Assembly: GCF_001598335.1 (NCBI RefSeq)
Contig: NZ_BCYT01000016.1
Span: 1 to 64,000 of the forward strand
Direction of reading: 5' to 3'
DNA length: 64,000 nucleotides
Source: Sphingobium abikonense NBRC 16140
GTDB taxonomy: Bacteria > Pseudomonadota > Alphaproteobacteria > Sphingomonadales > Sphingomonadaceae
Shown in pieces: positions 42,583-52,260 of this stretch (position 1 is the stretch's first letter; each line of letters starts with the position of its first letter). The translations under genes were made by a program, and so were the position numbers. Under the pieces are notes generated by a model. It searched no databases, was not told where the DNA came from, and worked only from the letters and a program-made list of their open reading frames with translations.

Positions 42583-44489
42583 TGGATCAGGTGCAGGTCC
42601 ACAAGCTCGGCTGCCACGTCTTGAAAGGCGCGCCGCAACTCGTCCGTGCTGCTGGTGCGATAGACGCGGCCCGGCGCACAATTGTTGAACGCGGTATCAA
42701 TGGCGGCGCTGTTGGCAACGAGCGCGATGATGTAGATTTCGGGCGGGTTCGCTTCCCGCTGGATATTCGCGCAGGTCTTTTCGAACCGCCGCAGCATCTG
42801 CGTTTCCGTGTTCGACTGGCTCGCGGCGATGCGCGAGTCGCTCCACCGGCCGTACCAGGTAAAGGTGCGATCCAGATAGCCATTCTGGGATTCGCCGATT
42901 TCGTTCACGCCGTCGGTCATGAACACCAGCGCGCGGCGCGGCCTTTCGGTGGTCGGGTTTGCGCGCGTGAACACGTCGTCGCGCACCAGCAGGCGATAGC
43001 CCCATAGCAGGCCGGCATGGTGGATCGTACCGTTCGCCGGATAGATGGCGCCATGCTGGTTGGTGATATGGCTCAGATATTCGCTCTTCATCCGGCCATA
43101 GCGGACCGGCATCGCCTCTTCGGGACATTGCCAGTTTGGCGAAGGCATTGGCGTTGTATTCTTGCTGCCGGAATCCACCGAACCGCCCAGCGGGTTGACC
43201 GTCGCGCTCGCGGGGTCTTTCCACAAGGCGCTGTCATAATATTTGGGGATGCGTTTCCAGTCGATATACCAGTCATTGCCGGCCCGGTTTGCCGCCGACG
43301 GCGTGTAATAGCTGCCATCCAGCCGGCGGACCACATCGTCCGCCTTGGTGGCGTCGCCATTATTCAGGCCGATATAATAATCGTAGAAATACTGACGATA
43401 AAGTTCGGTGCGAGCGAGATAATCAGCGCCTTTTTCTCCGAATGTCGACTTGTCGATCCGGTAGAGATTATTCCCCGGCTCCGTGCTGTAGATGCCGTAA
43501 TAGGCGCTGGCGGGATCGCTGGCGCCCGAACTGTTTTTCGCGTTCGGCACATACATGGGCGGCACGAAAAAGGGCTCTATGGCGGGGTGACTGCCTTCGC
43601 CAGGCAGCGATCGCACCAGGTCCCAGGCGCCGGTTTCCGAAGTCAGGCGGTTCTTGTCGACATCCTTGACCGTGGCATCGGCCATGACGCAGCCCTTCCA
43701 GGCCAGATAATTGCCACTGGCATAGCCGGGAACAGATACGCCATAGGCGCTGGCGCCCGCAAAGCTGTTGAAACCTTCGATCTTCTTGACCGCATTGCTG
43801 GGCAGCAGGTTGCCGACATTGACGGTCACGTCATAGCCGATGAACCCCATGGCCAGGTCGCGACGACTGGAAGCGCCCTGATGGAGAATGTCGACAAAGT
43901 CGGTCGCGGCTTCCTTGAGCGCGACCATTCGGGTGCGCCCGCCTGACAAATTGGACTTCATCGACCCGGTGTCGTCCAGCACCACCATCACCTCCAGCGG
44001 TCGCGGCTGGAGTTCCGCCTTTGCGACGGCCTGCATGGTGCGCGGCTGAAAGCCGAAGATTCGCATGAAGGTCATCGGCAGCATGGCGCGCGCGGTGATG
44101 GTGGTCACGTTGATCCCGCTGACCGTCTTGAAATCCGGGGTCAGCTGCAAATTGCTGACGCCCATATAATCTTTGGAGAAATTGCCGTAGAAATAGGCCT
44201 GCGCCTGCTTGTCGCGCGATGCGGCGGAGCCATCGGTTACGGCGAAGGCGCGGGCGCCGGCAAGCGCTGCGGCATCCACCCCGGCCTGAAGCTACGATTT
44301 TACCAGATAGAGCCGGCCGGCGTCGATCCCGGCGCCCAGAGCAGCGATCACGGGGATCAGGCCTGCCGCCATCAAGGCCAGTGTGGAGCCGCGACGGTCA
44401 GCCCAAAGCCCCCCAATAGACCCCTGGGCATCATGCAAGCGATTACGGACCACGGTTGTTATCTTCTGACGCGGCGAGTTCATAATCAT
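42579..44489 (-). pseudogene. TadG-like protein gene with in-frame amber stop
   Basis: A 637-codon reading region interrupted by TAG at 44292-44294. Before it lies a 66-residue head (ATG 44489) with the usual TadG membrane segment (RRGSTLALMAAGLIPVIAAL); after it the frame continues without a shift as LQAGVDAAALAGARAF into a 570-residue vWA-containing body (DDTGSM MIDAS). The intact relative at 45941-47977 reads on through the same place (RARMQQACDAAALAG). A CAG- or CGN-type codon changed to TAG is likely. It could be an assembly error, suppression or decay. Confidence 0.8.
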
Positions 44490-44673
44490 CCATTCCGGTG
44501 TAATATTTTGCAATATGGATGAAATTTCCTAATTTTTGATGTGCGGATATTGCGGCCGTATCAAGTCACGCGCAGAGGCCTACGGCCGTGTGAAAGCGGC
44601 CCAGTGCGCACGGGTGATGACACGTTTTGGCGGGATAGCCAAGAGGCGCGCAAACGCGCGCGTTGTGTCCCTG

Positions 44674-45348
44674 TCAGGTGCAGCGGGCCGTGTTCGCCGC
44701 CGCCAGATTGCCCGCATTCTTGATCGCCTGGTCGGTGCGTTCGCGCACGTTGAAGGCGCTGGTATAGCGGATCACCTTGGGACCGAAGATGGCGTTGCTG
44801 ACGATCGGCTGATAGCGATAGGCGACTTCGACGAACATCACCGCCGTCCCGCTCATCGCCTTGACCTTGGTCGCGGCGGTCGTGCCCGGACCCATGCCGT
44901 CCTTCATGCTGGCGTTGGTCTGACCGTTTCCTGCGACGCCATAGCTGGACGTGAAGGCGCCATTGCCCCAGCATCGTTGCCAGCGGATAAATTGTCCCTC
45001 GTTCGGCGCGGCGAGGCCGTTGGGTTCCAGGTCCGACAGGAAGATGCGGCCATTGGCCTGAAGCGCAAGCGACTGCGTCGACTGATTGGCGCCGATCATG
45101 ATTTCATTAACGTCGGCTTCGTCGATGGATGTGCGCACGCGTGAGGCATTGTCGGCCACCAGCATCGCGATCTGGCTGATCCGCAGATGCGCCAGCGCCA
45201 GATTGGCGGCTTCCAGCCCGCACATGCACAGGATCAGCAGCACCGGCAGTGAAAAGGCGAACTCGATCAGCGCCAGGCCGCGATCGTCGCGACGCAACCG
45301 GCGCAGTGCCGGGATCATGGCCGAGAGCAGGGGACGCCGCATCGTCAT
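44674..45348 (-). CDS. TadE-like pilus-assembly protein (first set, last gene)
   Basis: A 224-residue TadE-type protein: a basic head RRLRRDDRGLALIEFAFSLP (about 15-34) leading into a membrane helix, then a periplasmic part with VAYRYQPIVSNAIFGP near residue 185 and several cysteines. The ATG 45348 overlaps the preceding gene's stop (ATGA). It ends the first triad; 184 bases of A+T-rich non-coding DNA separate it from the second. Confidence 0.75.
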   Translation of the reverse strand: MTMRRPLLSAMIPALRRLRRDDRGLALIEFAFSLPVLLILCMCGLEAANLALAHLRISQIAMLVADNASRVRTSIDEADVNEIMIGANQSTQSLALQANGRIFLSDLEPNGLAAPNEGQFIRWQRCWGNGAFTSSYGVAGNGQTNASMKDGMGPGTTAATKVKAMSGTAVMFVEVAYRYQPIVSNAIFGPKVIRYTSAFNVRERTDQAIKNAGNLAAANTARCT

Positions 45349-45944
45349 GAGCAGCGGATCGTGGGCGTGGCCTGGTTCGCCCAGGGCTGGTTGCGGACCA
45401 TGGTTGACACCGTCACCGACTGGGTGGGGCTCCATCCCAGCAGCCTTGCCATCGGGAACAGGCGCGGCTGTGACAAAGTGACCTCGTAATAGACGATGTC
45501 GTCCGCGCTCCCCAGTCCGGTGCTGCCGCCCGATGCGTCGAAGCTGCCATTGCCATTGGCGTCCTCATAACAGTCGCCGCTATTATAGACGCCCAGCGGC
45601 GCGGTGTCAGACGTGATCTTCTCGGGCTTTCCCACGCGCGAGAAATTATAATAGCTTTTCTTGACGATATGGGGCGGGCTGGCATTCCGGGCGCTGATGG
45701 CGCGCATCTGCTGGGTGATATAGGCGTCGAACTGCGTGCCGTTGAGCGTGCCGACCGACGCGGCGCGCGCGGCCTTTTCCAGTACGCCACGGGCAACGGC
45801 GCGCCAGTAGGATTGATAGCCCATGTCGCCGATCGCCATGATCGTCAGCATCAGCGGTGGCGCAATCAGCCCGAATTCCAGCAGCGTGACGCCGCGCGCA
45901 TCCCTACCCAGCCGCGTCAGCATCGCCATAATCCGCCCCCTCAT
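45345..45944 (-). CDS. TadE-like pilus-assembly protein (first set, middle gene)
   Basis: A 199-residue TadE-type protein (ARGVTLLEFGLIAPPLMLTI, membrane helix after the conserved Glu). The acidic CYEDANGNGSFDASGGSTG loop is similar to the middle gene of the second set. It overlaps the TadG-like gene by four bases at its ATG 45944 and the next TadE by four bases at its stop. Confidence 0.75.
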   Translation of the reverse strand: MRGRIMAMLTRLGRDARGVTLLEFGLIAPPLMLTIMAIGDMGYQSYWRAVARGVLEKAARAASVGTLNGTQFDAYITQQMRAISARNASPPHIVKKSYYNFSRVGKPEKITSDTAPLGVYNSGDCYEDANGNGSFDASGGSTGLGSADDIVYYEVTLSQPRLFPMARLLGWSPTQSVTVSTMVRNQPWANQATPTIRCS

Positions 45945-47977
45945 TGCGACACCCGCAGACCGCCAATATTCTTGGCAATGTCCTTGAATTTCTGGCTCAG
46001 CGACGCGGCGTCATAGGCCATGGTCCAATGGTTGGTGCTGGTGGCGCAATTTTGCAGCGGCGTTTGAATATCGCCTTCCGATTGGTTGCGGAACCCGATA
46101 ACCCAGATGGTGATGCCCTTGGCCTTGATCGCATTGCACAGCATTTGCAGGCGCGTGTTGTGGATCGCGGTCAGGTCGGTGTCGCTGGTGCTGCCGGCAG
46201 CAACGCGCGCGTCGAGCAATTGATAGCCATAGGCGCCATAGACCTGTTGATAGGCGCTCATGTCGCCATCGGTCATGAAGACGATATGCCGGGAAATGTT
46301 GAACCCGTTGGGCGCGTTGCTGTTGTCGCTGGCGAAAATGCCCTTGGGCGACAGGAAGCGCGCGCCCCACAGCATGCCGATGTCGTGATAGGTGCCACCG
46401 ACCGCGATCAGGCTGTCGACATAGCTGTTGAAGCTGCTGGACTGGCCGGTGGGCGTGCTCGTCCGGTTGGCGTAGCTGGTCAGCCTGCGCGACTGGCTGG
46501 GGCAGGCGTTCCAGCCGCCATCCTTGCGCGCCTGCGTGTTGAGCCAGGTGCCCGACGCACTGTTGCTGCGGGTGAATTCGACATCGGGCCAGTGCGGTCG
46601 CCACTTGGTGCCCTTCTGCGTCGGATCGGGCAGGGCGTCGATATTGAGGTCCTGCGCATTGGACGGCGTGCTGCTGGTCGATGTGCTGGCGGTGATAGTG
46701 CTGTCGGTATCCCGCTCCTCGATACAGCCCGCCCAAGTCGACGTGGCCGCCACGACATTGCCGCTGGAGTCGGTCGGCACGCTGGCGTCATAGGCCGGGT
46801 TGGCAACGGCGTTTCCGGTGATGAAGGAGGATACCGTCAGCGGGAACTTGCCATATTCCCAGCTCTTCTGTGGCGTCTGCGTGCTGCTGTCCGTTTTGGT
46901 TTCAACATAGTTGCTATATTGGGTACGCGTGATGACGCACTGGCTCGGCTTTGGAGCAACATAGACCAGGCTCCATCCCTGCCACTGCCAGCCTCCCGCA
47001 ACAGCCGGGGTATAGGTCGCATTATAGGCATAGCCATTGGTGGTGCGCGTCGTGACCGTGGTGGTCGTGCGAACGCCCGTGACGGGGTCGGTTGTGGTCG
47101 TCGTGGTCGGCGTATTGACGACGGGCGTGGCGCTGGCGGGCGCAACGCATTGCGCAGCCGTTCCTCCGCTGGTGCTGCTATAGGTGGTCGGTGAGGAGAC
47201 CGTTCCTGATGTATGAACCCAGGATCCCGTCTGGTTGACCGCCGTGCCATAGCTCGTCAACAGCCGCCGCGTCTGGTAATCCCATGTCTCGCCGCTGATG
47301 CCGCCCACCAAATAGCTGGTAGGCAGTTGATAGCCGACATTGACCGTCGAACTATAGGGCATGAAGCCGTAGCGGATGCGGCCGGTGGCGTTCGATCCCG
47401 CGCCCAGCGTGTCGTAGAAATCCTTCACCGCCTGCTTGAGTGCCGCCAGCCGCGTCGTCGTGCCGCCATTGCCGTCGGAGATGGCATAGGCCATCGACCC
47501 GGTGGTATCGAGCACCAGCATCACGTCGGTATTGCCGATGTCGAAGCGCGCCTCGCACGTCACCGACAGGGGCAGGGTTTCGAAGCCGAAAATCTTCATA
47601 ACCGTGGTCGGCATCGTGGTCGACGCCGTCACCTGAACGGTGGTCGTTTCGCCCGGTTTGCTGCGGATGACGGGCGTGAAGGTCGCGGCTTGAAACGTCC
47701 TCTGCGGGAAATTGAAGTCGAAGAATTTCTTGGCTTCGGTGATGTTGTCAGGCGTCATCGAAGACGTCGTCATCGCCCGCCGACCAGCAAGCGCGGCGGC
47801 GTCGCAGGCCTGCTGCATGCGTGCGCGCGCCATATAGGCGCGGCCCATGTCCAGCCCGCCGCCGATCAGCGCCGCCAGCGGGATGATGGCCGCAGCCACC
47901 ATCGCCATGACATTGCCTTTCTGGTTGCGCGCCAGACGGCTCATAAAGCCCTTGGCATCTGTGTTCGTCTTGCCCAT
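45941..47977 (-). CDS. TadG-like protein with vWA domain (first set)
   Basis: A 678-residue protein: a short basic head and membrane segment (RNQKGNVMAMVAAAIIPLAA, about 15-34), then RAYMARARMQQACDAAALAG, then a vWA domain starting VMLVLDTTGSMAYAIS (DTTGS, MIDAS-like). The rest is Ser/Thr/Tyr-rich, including long T-rich tracts, and is probably exposed. TadG-type proteins accompany Tad pilus systems; the ATPase, prepilin peptidase and secretin genes are not in this window. The ATG 47977 has GGA four bases upstream; ATG 47995 is an alternative. Confidence 0.8.
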   Translation of the reverse strand: MGKTNTDAKGFMSRLARNQKGNVMAMVAAAIIPLAALIGGGLDMGRAYMARARMQQACDAAALAGRRAMTTSSMTPDNITEAKKFFDFNFPQRTFQAATFTPVIRSKPGETTTVQVTASTTMPTTVMKIFGFETLPLSVTCEARFDIGNTDVMLVLDTTGSMAYAISDGNGGTTTRLAALKQAVKDFYDTLGAGSNATGRIRYGFMPYSSTVNVGYQLPTSYLVGGISGETWDYQTRRLLTSYGTAVNQTGSWVHTSGTVSSPTTYSSTSGGTAAQCVAPASATPVVNTPTTTTTTDPVTGVRTTTTVTTRTTNGYAYNATYTPAVAGGWQWQGWSLVYVAPKPSQCVITRTQYSNYVETKTDSSTQTPQKSWEYGKFPLTVSSFITGNAVANPAYDASVPTDSSGNVVAATSTWAGCIEERDTDSTITASTSTSSTPSNAQDLNIDALPDPTQKGTKWRPHWPDVEFTRSNSASGTWLNTQARKDGGWNACPSQSRRLTSYANRTSTPTGQSSSFNSYVDSLIAVGGTYHDIGMLWGARFLSPKGIFASDNSNAPNGFNISRHIVFMTDGDMSAYQQVYGAYGYQLLDARVAAGSTSDTDLTAIHNTRLQMLCNAIKAKGITIWVIGFRNQSEGDIQTPLQNCATSTNHWTMAYDAASLSQKFKDIAKNIGGLRVSQ

Positions 47978-48131
47978 CAGTCCGCAATCACCCATGTCGC
48001 GCCCGACAGCCCCCCACATCCGGGCTGGGCGCTTTTGCGCGCGCCTGCGTGCGCACGCGGGACGTCTTTAGGAGGATAATGCTTAAAATATCGCAAATCG
48101 GCCTCGAAAAGCCTCGCCGCGCAGGCCGGGC

Positions 48132-48788
48132 ATGAGTATCGAATCCTTGCTGACGCCGCTGTCGACACTGCTGTCGGCCCATGCCGGGGCGGACGGGCCG
48201 CGCCACCAGGCGATCTGGGCGTTTGACGCACAGCTGGCCAAAGTCGCGCGCACGACGCGCGAGCGGGCGATCGGCCAGATGCGCCTCGCCTGGTGGAATG
48301 ACGTCATCGAAGACCCGTCCGGCGTAAAGGGGCAGGGGGAGCCGGTCGTCGACGCCCTGCGCGCGACGGGCGGCATGGCGGCGCCGGGCCTCGTCGCGAT
48401 GATCGACGGTTGGGAAGTGCTGGTGGTCGACGCTGAAATCGACGCGCAGGGCCTGCGCGACTATGCGACCGGGCGCGGCGGGGGGCTGTTCCGCGCGCTT
48501 GCCGGGCAGGACGATGCGCCCGACTGGCTGGTCGCGGCGGGGCAGGTCTGGGCGTTGTGGGACCTTGCCGGTCATGTCGAGGAGGCGGCGCTTGCCGACG
48601 CGGCGCTGGCGCTGGCTCGGGATTTGTCGCCGCGTGTCGATCAAGTGCGCTGGCCCGCTGCGTGGCGACCGCTGCGCATCGCGTCCACCCTGGCGCGGCA
48701 GGATGTCGCCAAGGGGCGCGGGATGCCGCGCGGCATGTCCCGTGGTCAGGCGTTCCGGCTGCTGCGGATCGCGCTTGTCGGGCGCTGA
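48132..48788 (+). CDS. Squalene/phytoene synthase family protein
   Basis: A 218-residue protein with the core pattern ARTTRERAIGQMRLAWWNDVIED of the family; the first aspartate-rich motif is replaced (AIWAFDAQLAK) and the usual DxxxD repeat is incomplete. Short proteins of this group are related to the NDUFAF6/COQ-type branch rather than to true phytoene synthases, so catalytic activity is doubtful. It is divergent from the tad gene set and followed by an EF-hand gene. Confidence 0.72.
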   Translation: MSIESLLTPLSTLLSAHAGADGPRHQAIWAFDAQLAKVARTTRERAIGQMRLAWWNDVIEDPSGVKGQGEPVVDALRATGGMAAPGLVAMIDGWEVLVVDAEIDAQGLRDYATGRGGGLFRALAGQDDAPDWLVAAGQVWALWDLAGHVEEAALADAALALARDLSPRVDQVRWPAAWRPLRIASTLARQDVAKGRGMPRGMSRGQAFRLLRIALVGR

Positions 48789-48833
48789 CGCATCGGGTTA
48801 GGTTGCCCGTCGCGCGAACGGAGGAGGGCGACG

Positions 48834-49298
48834 ATGGGGCGTATGCTGATGGGCGGCATGGCGGCATTGCTGCTGATGGCGGGCGGCCTCTTCTGGTGGT
48901 CCAGCCGCGCGAGCCAGGCCCCGTTGCCGCAACTGGCCGCCGCGCCTCCGCCTCCGCCTGCGATCGAACCGCTGCCCAGGGGCGATCCCAACGCCAGGGG
49001 AAAGCCGCCGCCCATGCCGGCTGAGGCCAGCCCCCAGACCCGCGAGCAAAAGCGCTTTGCCCGCTATGACAAGGACCGCGATGGCGTCATCACCCGACTC
49101 GAAATGATGGGCAGCCGGACCAAGGCGTTCAAGGCGCTGGACAAGGATGGCGACAACCTCCTGTCCTTCGAGGAATGGGCGGTCGCGACGTCCGATCGCT
49201 TCGCCAGCGCCGACGCCAACAAAGACGGCAAGCTGACCCCAGCGGAATTTGCCACCACCGCGCCGAAACGGACCCCGAAGCCCCAATGCAAATGCTAA
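48834..49298 (+). CDS. EF-hand calcium-binding protein, membrane anchored
   Basis: A 154-residue protein with an N-terminal hydrophobic segment (about 5-22, signal or anchor), a proline-rich linker (APPPPPAIEPLPRG), then three EF-hand loops: DKDRDGVITRLE, DKDGDNLLSFEE and DANKDGKLTPAE, each with the canonical D-x-D/N-x-D/N-G-x-I/L-x-x-x-E pattern. It is therefore likely to bind calcium outside the cytoplasm. ATG 48834 follows GGAGGAGGG. The partner is unknown. Confidence 0.85.
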   Translation: MGRMLMGGMAALLLMAGGLFWWSSRASQAPLPQLAAAPPPPPAIEPLPRGDPNARGKPPPMPAEASPQTREQKRFARYDKDRDGVITRLEMMGSRTKAFKALDKDGDNLLSFEEWAVATSDRFASADANKDGKLTPAEFATTAPKRTPKPQCKC

Positions 49299-49360
49299 GG
49301 TTCCCCGTTCAGTTCGAGCGTGTCGAAAACCGGCGGCCGAGCCGAACGCTGAGTATTTGT

Positions 49361-50704
49361 TTATACCAGTTCCAGTTCGCCCATCCATGCGCCCAGGGAT
49401 GATCGCGCACGTGCGGTATAGGCTTCCTTGCGCTGTTTCTTCTTCACGTCGTCCAGAGGGGGAAACAGGCCGAAATTGACGTTCATCGGCTGATAGTCGG
49501 CGGTGGCGACATTGCCCGTCACATGGCCCAGCAGCGCGCCCAGCGCCGTGTCGGCCGGTGGTGGCGTCATCGCCCGGCCCAGCAGTTCGGCCGCAGCAAA
49601 GCGTCCGGCGATGAGGCCGATTGCCGCGCTTTCGACATAGCCTTCGCACCCGGTCATCTGCCCGGCAAAGCGGATATGCGGCGCGCTTTTCAGGCGCAGC
49701 GTCTCGTCCAGCAGCTTGGGGCTCTGGATGAAAGTATTACGGTGCAGCCCGCCCAGCCGCGCGAACTCGGCCCTTTCCAGGCCCGGAATGGTGCGGAACA
49801 ATTCGACCTGCGCGCCATGCTTCAGCTTGGTCTGAAAGCCCACCATGTTCCAGAGCGTCCCGCTGGCATTGTCCTGCCGCAACTGCACCACCGCATAGGG
49901 CCAGCGGCCGGTGCGCGGATTGTCGAGGCCCATCGGCTTCATGGGGCCGTGGCGCAGCGTTTCCGGCCCGCGCGACGCCATCACCTCGATCGGCATGCAC
50001 CCCTCGAAATAGGGGGTGTTGGCCTCCCATTCCTTGAATTCGGTCTTTTCGCCGTCCAGTAGCCCCTGGACGAAGGCCTGATACTGGTCCCTGTCCATCG
50101 GGCAATTGATATAATCCTTGCCCTCGCCGCCGCCGGGACCGATCTTGTCCCAGCGATTGGCCATCCAGCATTGCTCCATGTCGATGCTGTCACGGTGGAT
50201 AACGGGGGCGATCGCGTCGAAAAAGGCCAGATGCTCCATCCCTGCCGCCGCGCCGATGCTCTGAGCCAGGGCGGGCGCGGTCAGCGGGCCGGTGGCGACG
50301 ATGGTCATGCCGTCCTGCGGCAGCGCGTCGATCCGTTCGCGCACGATCTCGATATTGGGATGCTCGGCCAATGCGCGGGTGACGCCTTGCGAAAATACAT
50401 GTCGGTCGACCGCAAGCGCCGATCCGGCCGGCACCTTGGCCGGCTCCGCGCTCGCCATGATGAGCGAATCCAGCCGCCGCATCTCCTGATGCAGCAGGCC
50501 GACGGCATTTTTGTCGGCATCATCGGACCGAAAGCTGTTGGAACAGACCAGTTCCGCCAGCCCGTCCGTCTGATGCGCCGGCGTCATGTCGCCCGCGCCC
50601 CGCATTTCCGACAGCCGCACGCGAACACCCGCCTTCGCCAGCTGCCACGCGGCCTCCGACCCGGCGAGTCCGCCGCCAATGATATGGACCTGATGATGGG
50701 GCAT
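49361..50704 (-). CDS. trmFO: tRNA uracil-54 methyltransferase TrmFO (folate-dependent)
   Basis: A 447-residue flavoprotein that makes 5-methyluridine at position 54 of tRNA using methylene-tetrahydrofolate. The N-terminal FAD motif reads [20 protein letters not shown]; further signatures are [12 protein letters not shown], the FFDAIAPVI and [15 protein letters not shown] stretches and [15 protein letters not shown] with the catalytic cysteine region. The end is [10 protein letters not shown], as in the family. ATG 50704. A remnant of an intergenic repeat lies between it and the EF-hand gene (49303-49330). Confidence 0.96.
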   Translation of the reverse strand: MPHHQVHIIGGGLAGSEAAWQLAKAGVRVRLSEMRGAGDMTPAHQTDGLAELVCSNSFRSDDADKNAVGLLHQEMRRLDSLIMASAEPAKVPAGSALAVDRHVFSQGVTRALAEHPNIEIVRERIDALPQDGMTIVATGPLTAPALAQSIGAAAGMEHLAFFDAIAPVIHRDSIDMEQCWMANRWDKIGPGGGEGKDYINCPMDRDQYQAFVQGLLDGEKTEFKEWEANTPYFEGCMPIEVMASRGPETLRHGPMKPMGLDNPRTGRWPYAVVQLRQDNASGTLWNMVGFQTKLKHGAQVELFRTIPGLERAEFARLGGLHRNTFIQSPKLLDETLRLKSAPHIRFAGQMTGCEGYVESAAIGLIAGRFAAAELLGRAMTPPPADTALGALLGHVTGNVATADYQPMNVNFGLFPPLDDVKKKQRKEAYTARARSSLGAWMGELELV

Positions 50705-50764
50705 GCTGATTCCATGTCTACAGAGAAAGCGGGCGCTCTATCATCCCGCAAGCACGCTGTCAGG

Positions 50765-51181
50765 TCATTGCCCGCGCCCGCAGAGCCAGGCACAGATAGC
50801 GGACGTCGCCACCAGCGCGAAGGCGGCCGGTCTGTAAATGTCCTTCGGCTGGAACGCCAACAGGGGTAACGCGCCGATCGGGCCGCCGATAATGGCCCAC
50901 ACGACCGGCGGACGAAACGCCGGCGAGCACCGCACCAGCATTTGCATCAGCGCCATGCCGAACAGGATGGGCAGGATGGCGATAGGAACGCTCATGGCCA
51001 TCCCCAGGCCCAGCAACAGCAATGCATTGGTCGCGTAGCCGAGCATGTTTGACGGCTCGAAGGCAATGGATGCGGGTAGTTTCAGATAGAGGTCGGCTAT
51101 GAAGAACAGGGCGATGAAGATTGGGCCGGCCAATATGATGGCGAGTGGGATAGACCATCCCGGATGATCGGGTCGATACAT
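50765..51181 (-). CDS. Small membrane protein of unknown function
   Basis: A 138-residue protein with about four membrane segments (around 10-30, 47-75, 90-108 and 112-130). No family that I recognise. It is on the same strand as the neighbouring membrane gene at 51245, which lies 63 bases upstream of its start, and may be co-transcribed with it; the ATG 51181 is the first good start. Base composition is like its surroundings. Confidence 0.55.
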   Translation of the reverse strand: MYRPDHPGWSIPLAIILAGPIFIALFFIADLYLKLPASIAFEPSNMLGYATNALLLLGLGMAMSVPIAILPILFGMALMQMLVRCSPAFRPPVVWAIIGGPIGALPLLAFQPKDIYRPAAFALVATSAICAWLCGRGQ

Positions 51182-51244
51182 GATCCGTTCCTTGCTGGAG
51201 GGGCGGAGCGGCGTCGGGCAGCCGGCGACCGCCCGCGCCCTGGG

Positions 51245-51616
51245 TCAGGCGGCCTGAGTATGACCATCGGTCAGCCAGCCATTCACCTTGCGCCCGAAAT
51301 GCGAAATCGCGCCCATGTTGAAGAAATGCATTCCGCCCAGCACAATCACGGCCAAGCCGATCTTGGCGCTCAGGAAGCGGATTGCGTCGGCATAGGTCAC
51401 CGGTTCCTTGCCCAGGCTGAGCGTCAGGGTGATGAAGCCGATATTGACGAGGTAGAAGCCGACGACCAGCAGATGATTGGTGGAGCGCGCCAGTTGCGCA
51501 TTATGGCAGAAGCACTGGATCAGGAAGACCTCGCCATTTTTAGACAGGGTGCGCGCGACCCAGATAGTGATGGCGAGCGTGATGACCAGATAAAGGGCAT
51601 AGGCGATTTCAACCAT
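51245..51616 (-). CDS. Membrane protein with regulator-linked operator
   Basis: A 123-residue protein with three to four membrane segments (about 2-20, 50-70, 82-102) and conserved-looking VARTLSKNGEVFLIQCFCHNAQLARS between the first two, containing CFCH. I do not recognise the family. The ATG 51616 has an AAGGAG eight bases upstream. A near-palindromic 19-base sequence (51645-51663) sits 29 bases before the start and recurs upstream of the GbsR-like regulator gene, so it is probably controlled by that protein. Confidence 0.7.
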   Translation of the reverse strand: MVEIAYALYLVITLAITIWVARTLSKNGEVFLIQCFCHNAQLARSTNHLLVVGFYLVNIGFITLTLSLGKEPVTYADAIRFLSAKIGLAVIVLGGMHFFNMGAISHFGRKVNGWLTDGHTQAA

Positions 51617-51644
51617 AATTCATCTCCTTTGGTAAATTCCGTTA

Positions 51645-51663
51645 TTTCGGTAAAAACAGAAAT
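51645..51663. promoter_or_regulatory. Operator 1, TTTCGGTAAAAACAGAAAT
   Basis: A dyad (TTTCxGT-AAAA-ACAGAAA) 18 of 19 bases identical to operator 2 at 52261. Its left flank (AATTCCGTTATTTC) is the inverse of the right flank of operator 2. Located upstream of the membrane gene at 51245. Confidence 0.65.
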
Positions 51664-51697
51664 TATCAGGCATGCGAAAGAGGGGCTGGTCGGTGGA

Positions 51698-52252
51698 TCA
51701 GTTGTCGGATTGTGCCTTCTTCGCGCCCGGCAGGAAGCGGGCGACCTTGCCGCCCAGCTTCATAAGCGCGATCAGCGTCGGCTTGGGCAGCACGCGCATC
51801 TGCTCATACCAATTGCCTAGGGTGGACAGGAACTCATGCATGCGGGTGATGCGTTCGCGCACATGGGGCGGGCAACTGTCGTCCTTGGCCAGTCGCTGGG
51901 CCAGTTCGTTCAGCAGGGCGATGGTCGGGTCGATTTCGCGCCGCTTGCGCTCGGCCGCGATGCGGGTCAGCATTTCCCACAGGTCCAACTCCGCAACGAA
52001 ATGGTCGCGCCGGTCGCCTTCCATATGGACGCGACGGACGATCGCGTAGGACTGCAATTCCCTGAGCGCGGTCGACACATTCGAGCGGGCGAGGCCGAGT
52101 TGGTCGACAATCTCGTCGGCGGGGAGCGGCCGGTCGGACAGATAGAGCAGCGCATGGACCTGGCTGACTGAACGGTTGACGCCCCATTGCGTGCCCATTT
52201 CGCCCCAGTGAAGCAGGAACGCCTTGGCGTCGGGATGGTTGAGAAGTGGCAT
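51698..52252 (-). CDS. GbsR/MarR-type transcriptional regulator
   Basis: A 184-residue winged-helix protein from the ATG at 52252 (MPLLNHPDAKAFLLHWGEMG). The region VNRSVSQVHALLYLSDRPLP followed by DEIVDQLGLARSNVSTALRELQSYAIVRRV is the DNA-binding helix-turn-helix; the rest is a helical dimer domain. GbsR-like members repress osmolyte or membrane-associated genes; the inducer is unknown. Operator 2 lies in its own leader, nine bases before the start, which suggests autoregulation, and operator 1 lies upstream of the membrane gene. Confidence 0.83.
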   Translation of the reverse strand: MPLLNHPDAKAFLLHWGEMGTQWGVNRSVSQVHALLYLSDRPLPADEIVDQLGLARSNVSTALRELQSYAIVRRVHMEGDRRDHFVAELDLWEMLTRIAAERKRREIDPTIALLNELAQRLAKDDSCPPHVRERITRMHEFLSTLGNWYEQMRVLPKPTLIALMKLGGKVARFLPGAKKAQSDN

Positions 52253-52260
52253 GACGTTCC

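Noticed and set aside
46600-47200. Thr/Ser-rich tracts of the TadG-like gene as a tandem DNA repeat
   Set aside because: The pattern is at protein level; I see no exact repeat unit at the DNA level.
49303-49330. CCGTTCAGTTCGAGCGTGTC segment after the EF-hand gene as a further copy of the 25721 repeat
   Set aside because: It resembles the repeat only loosely, with too many differences to call a copy by eye.
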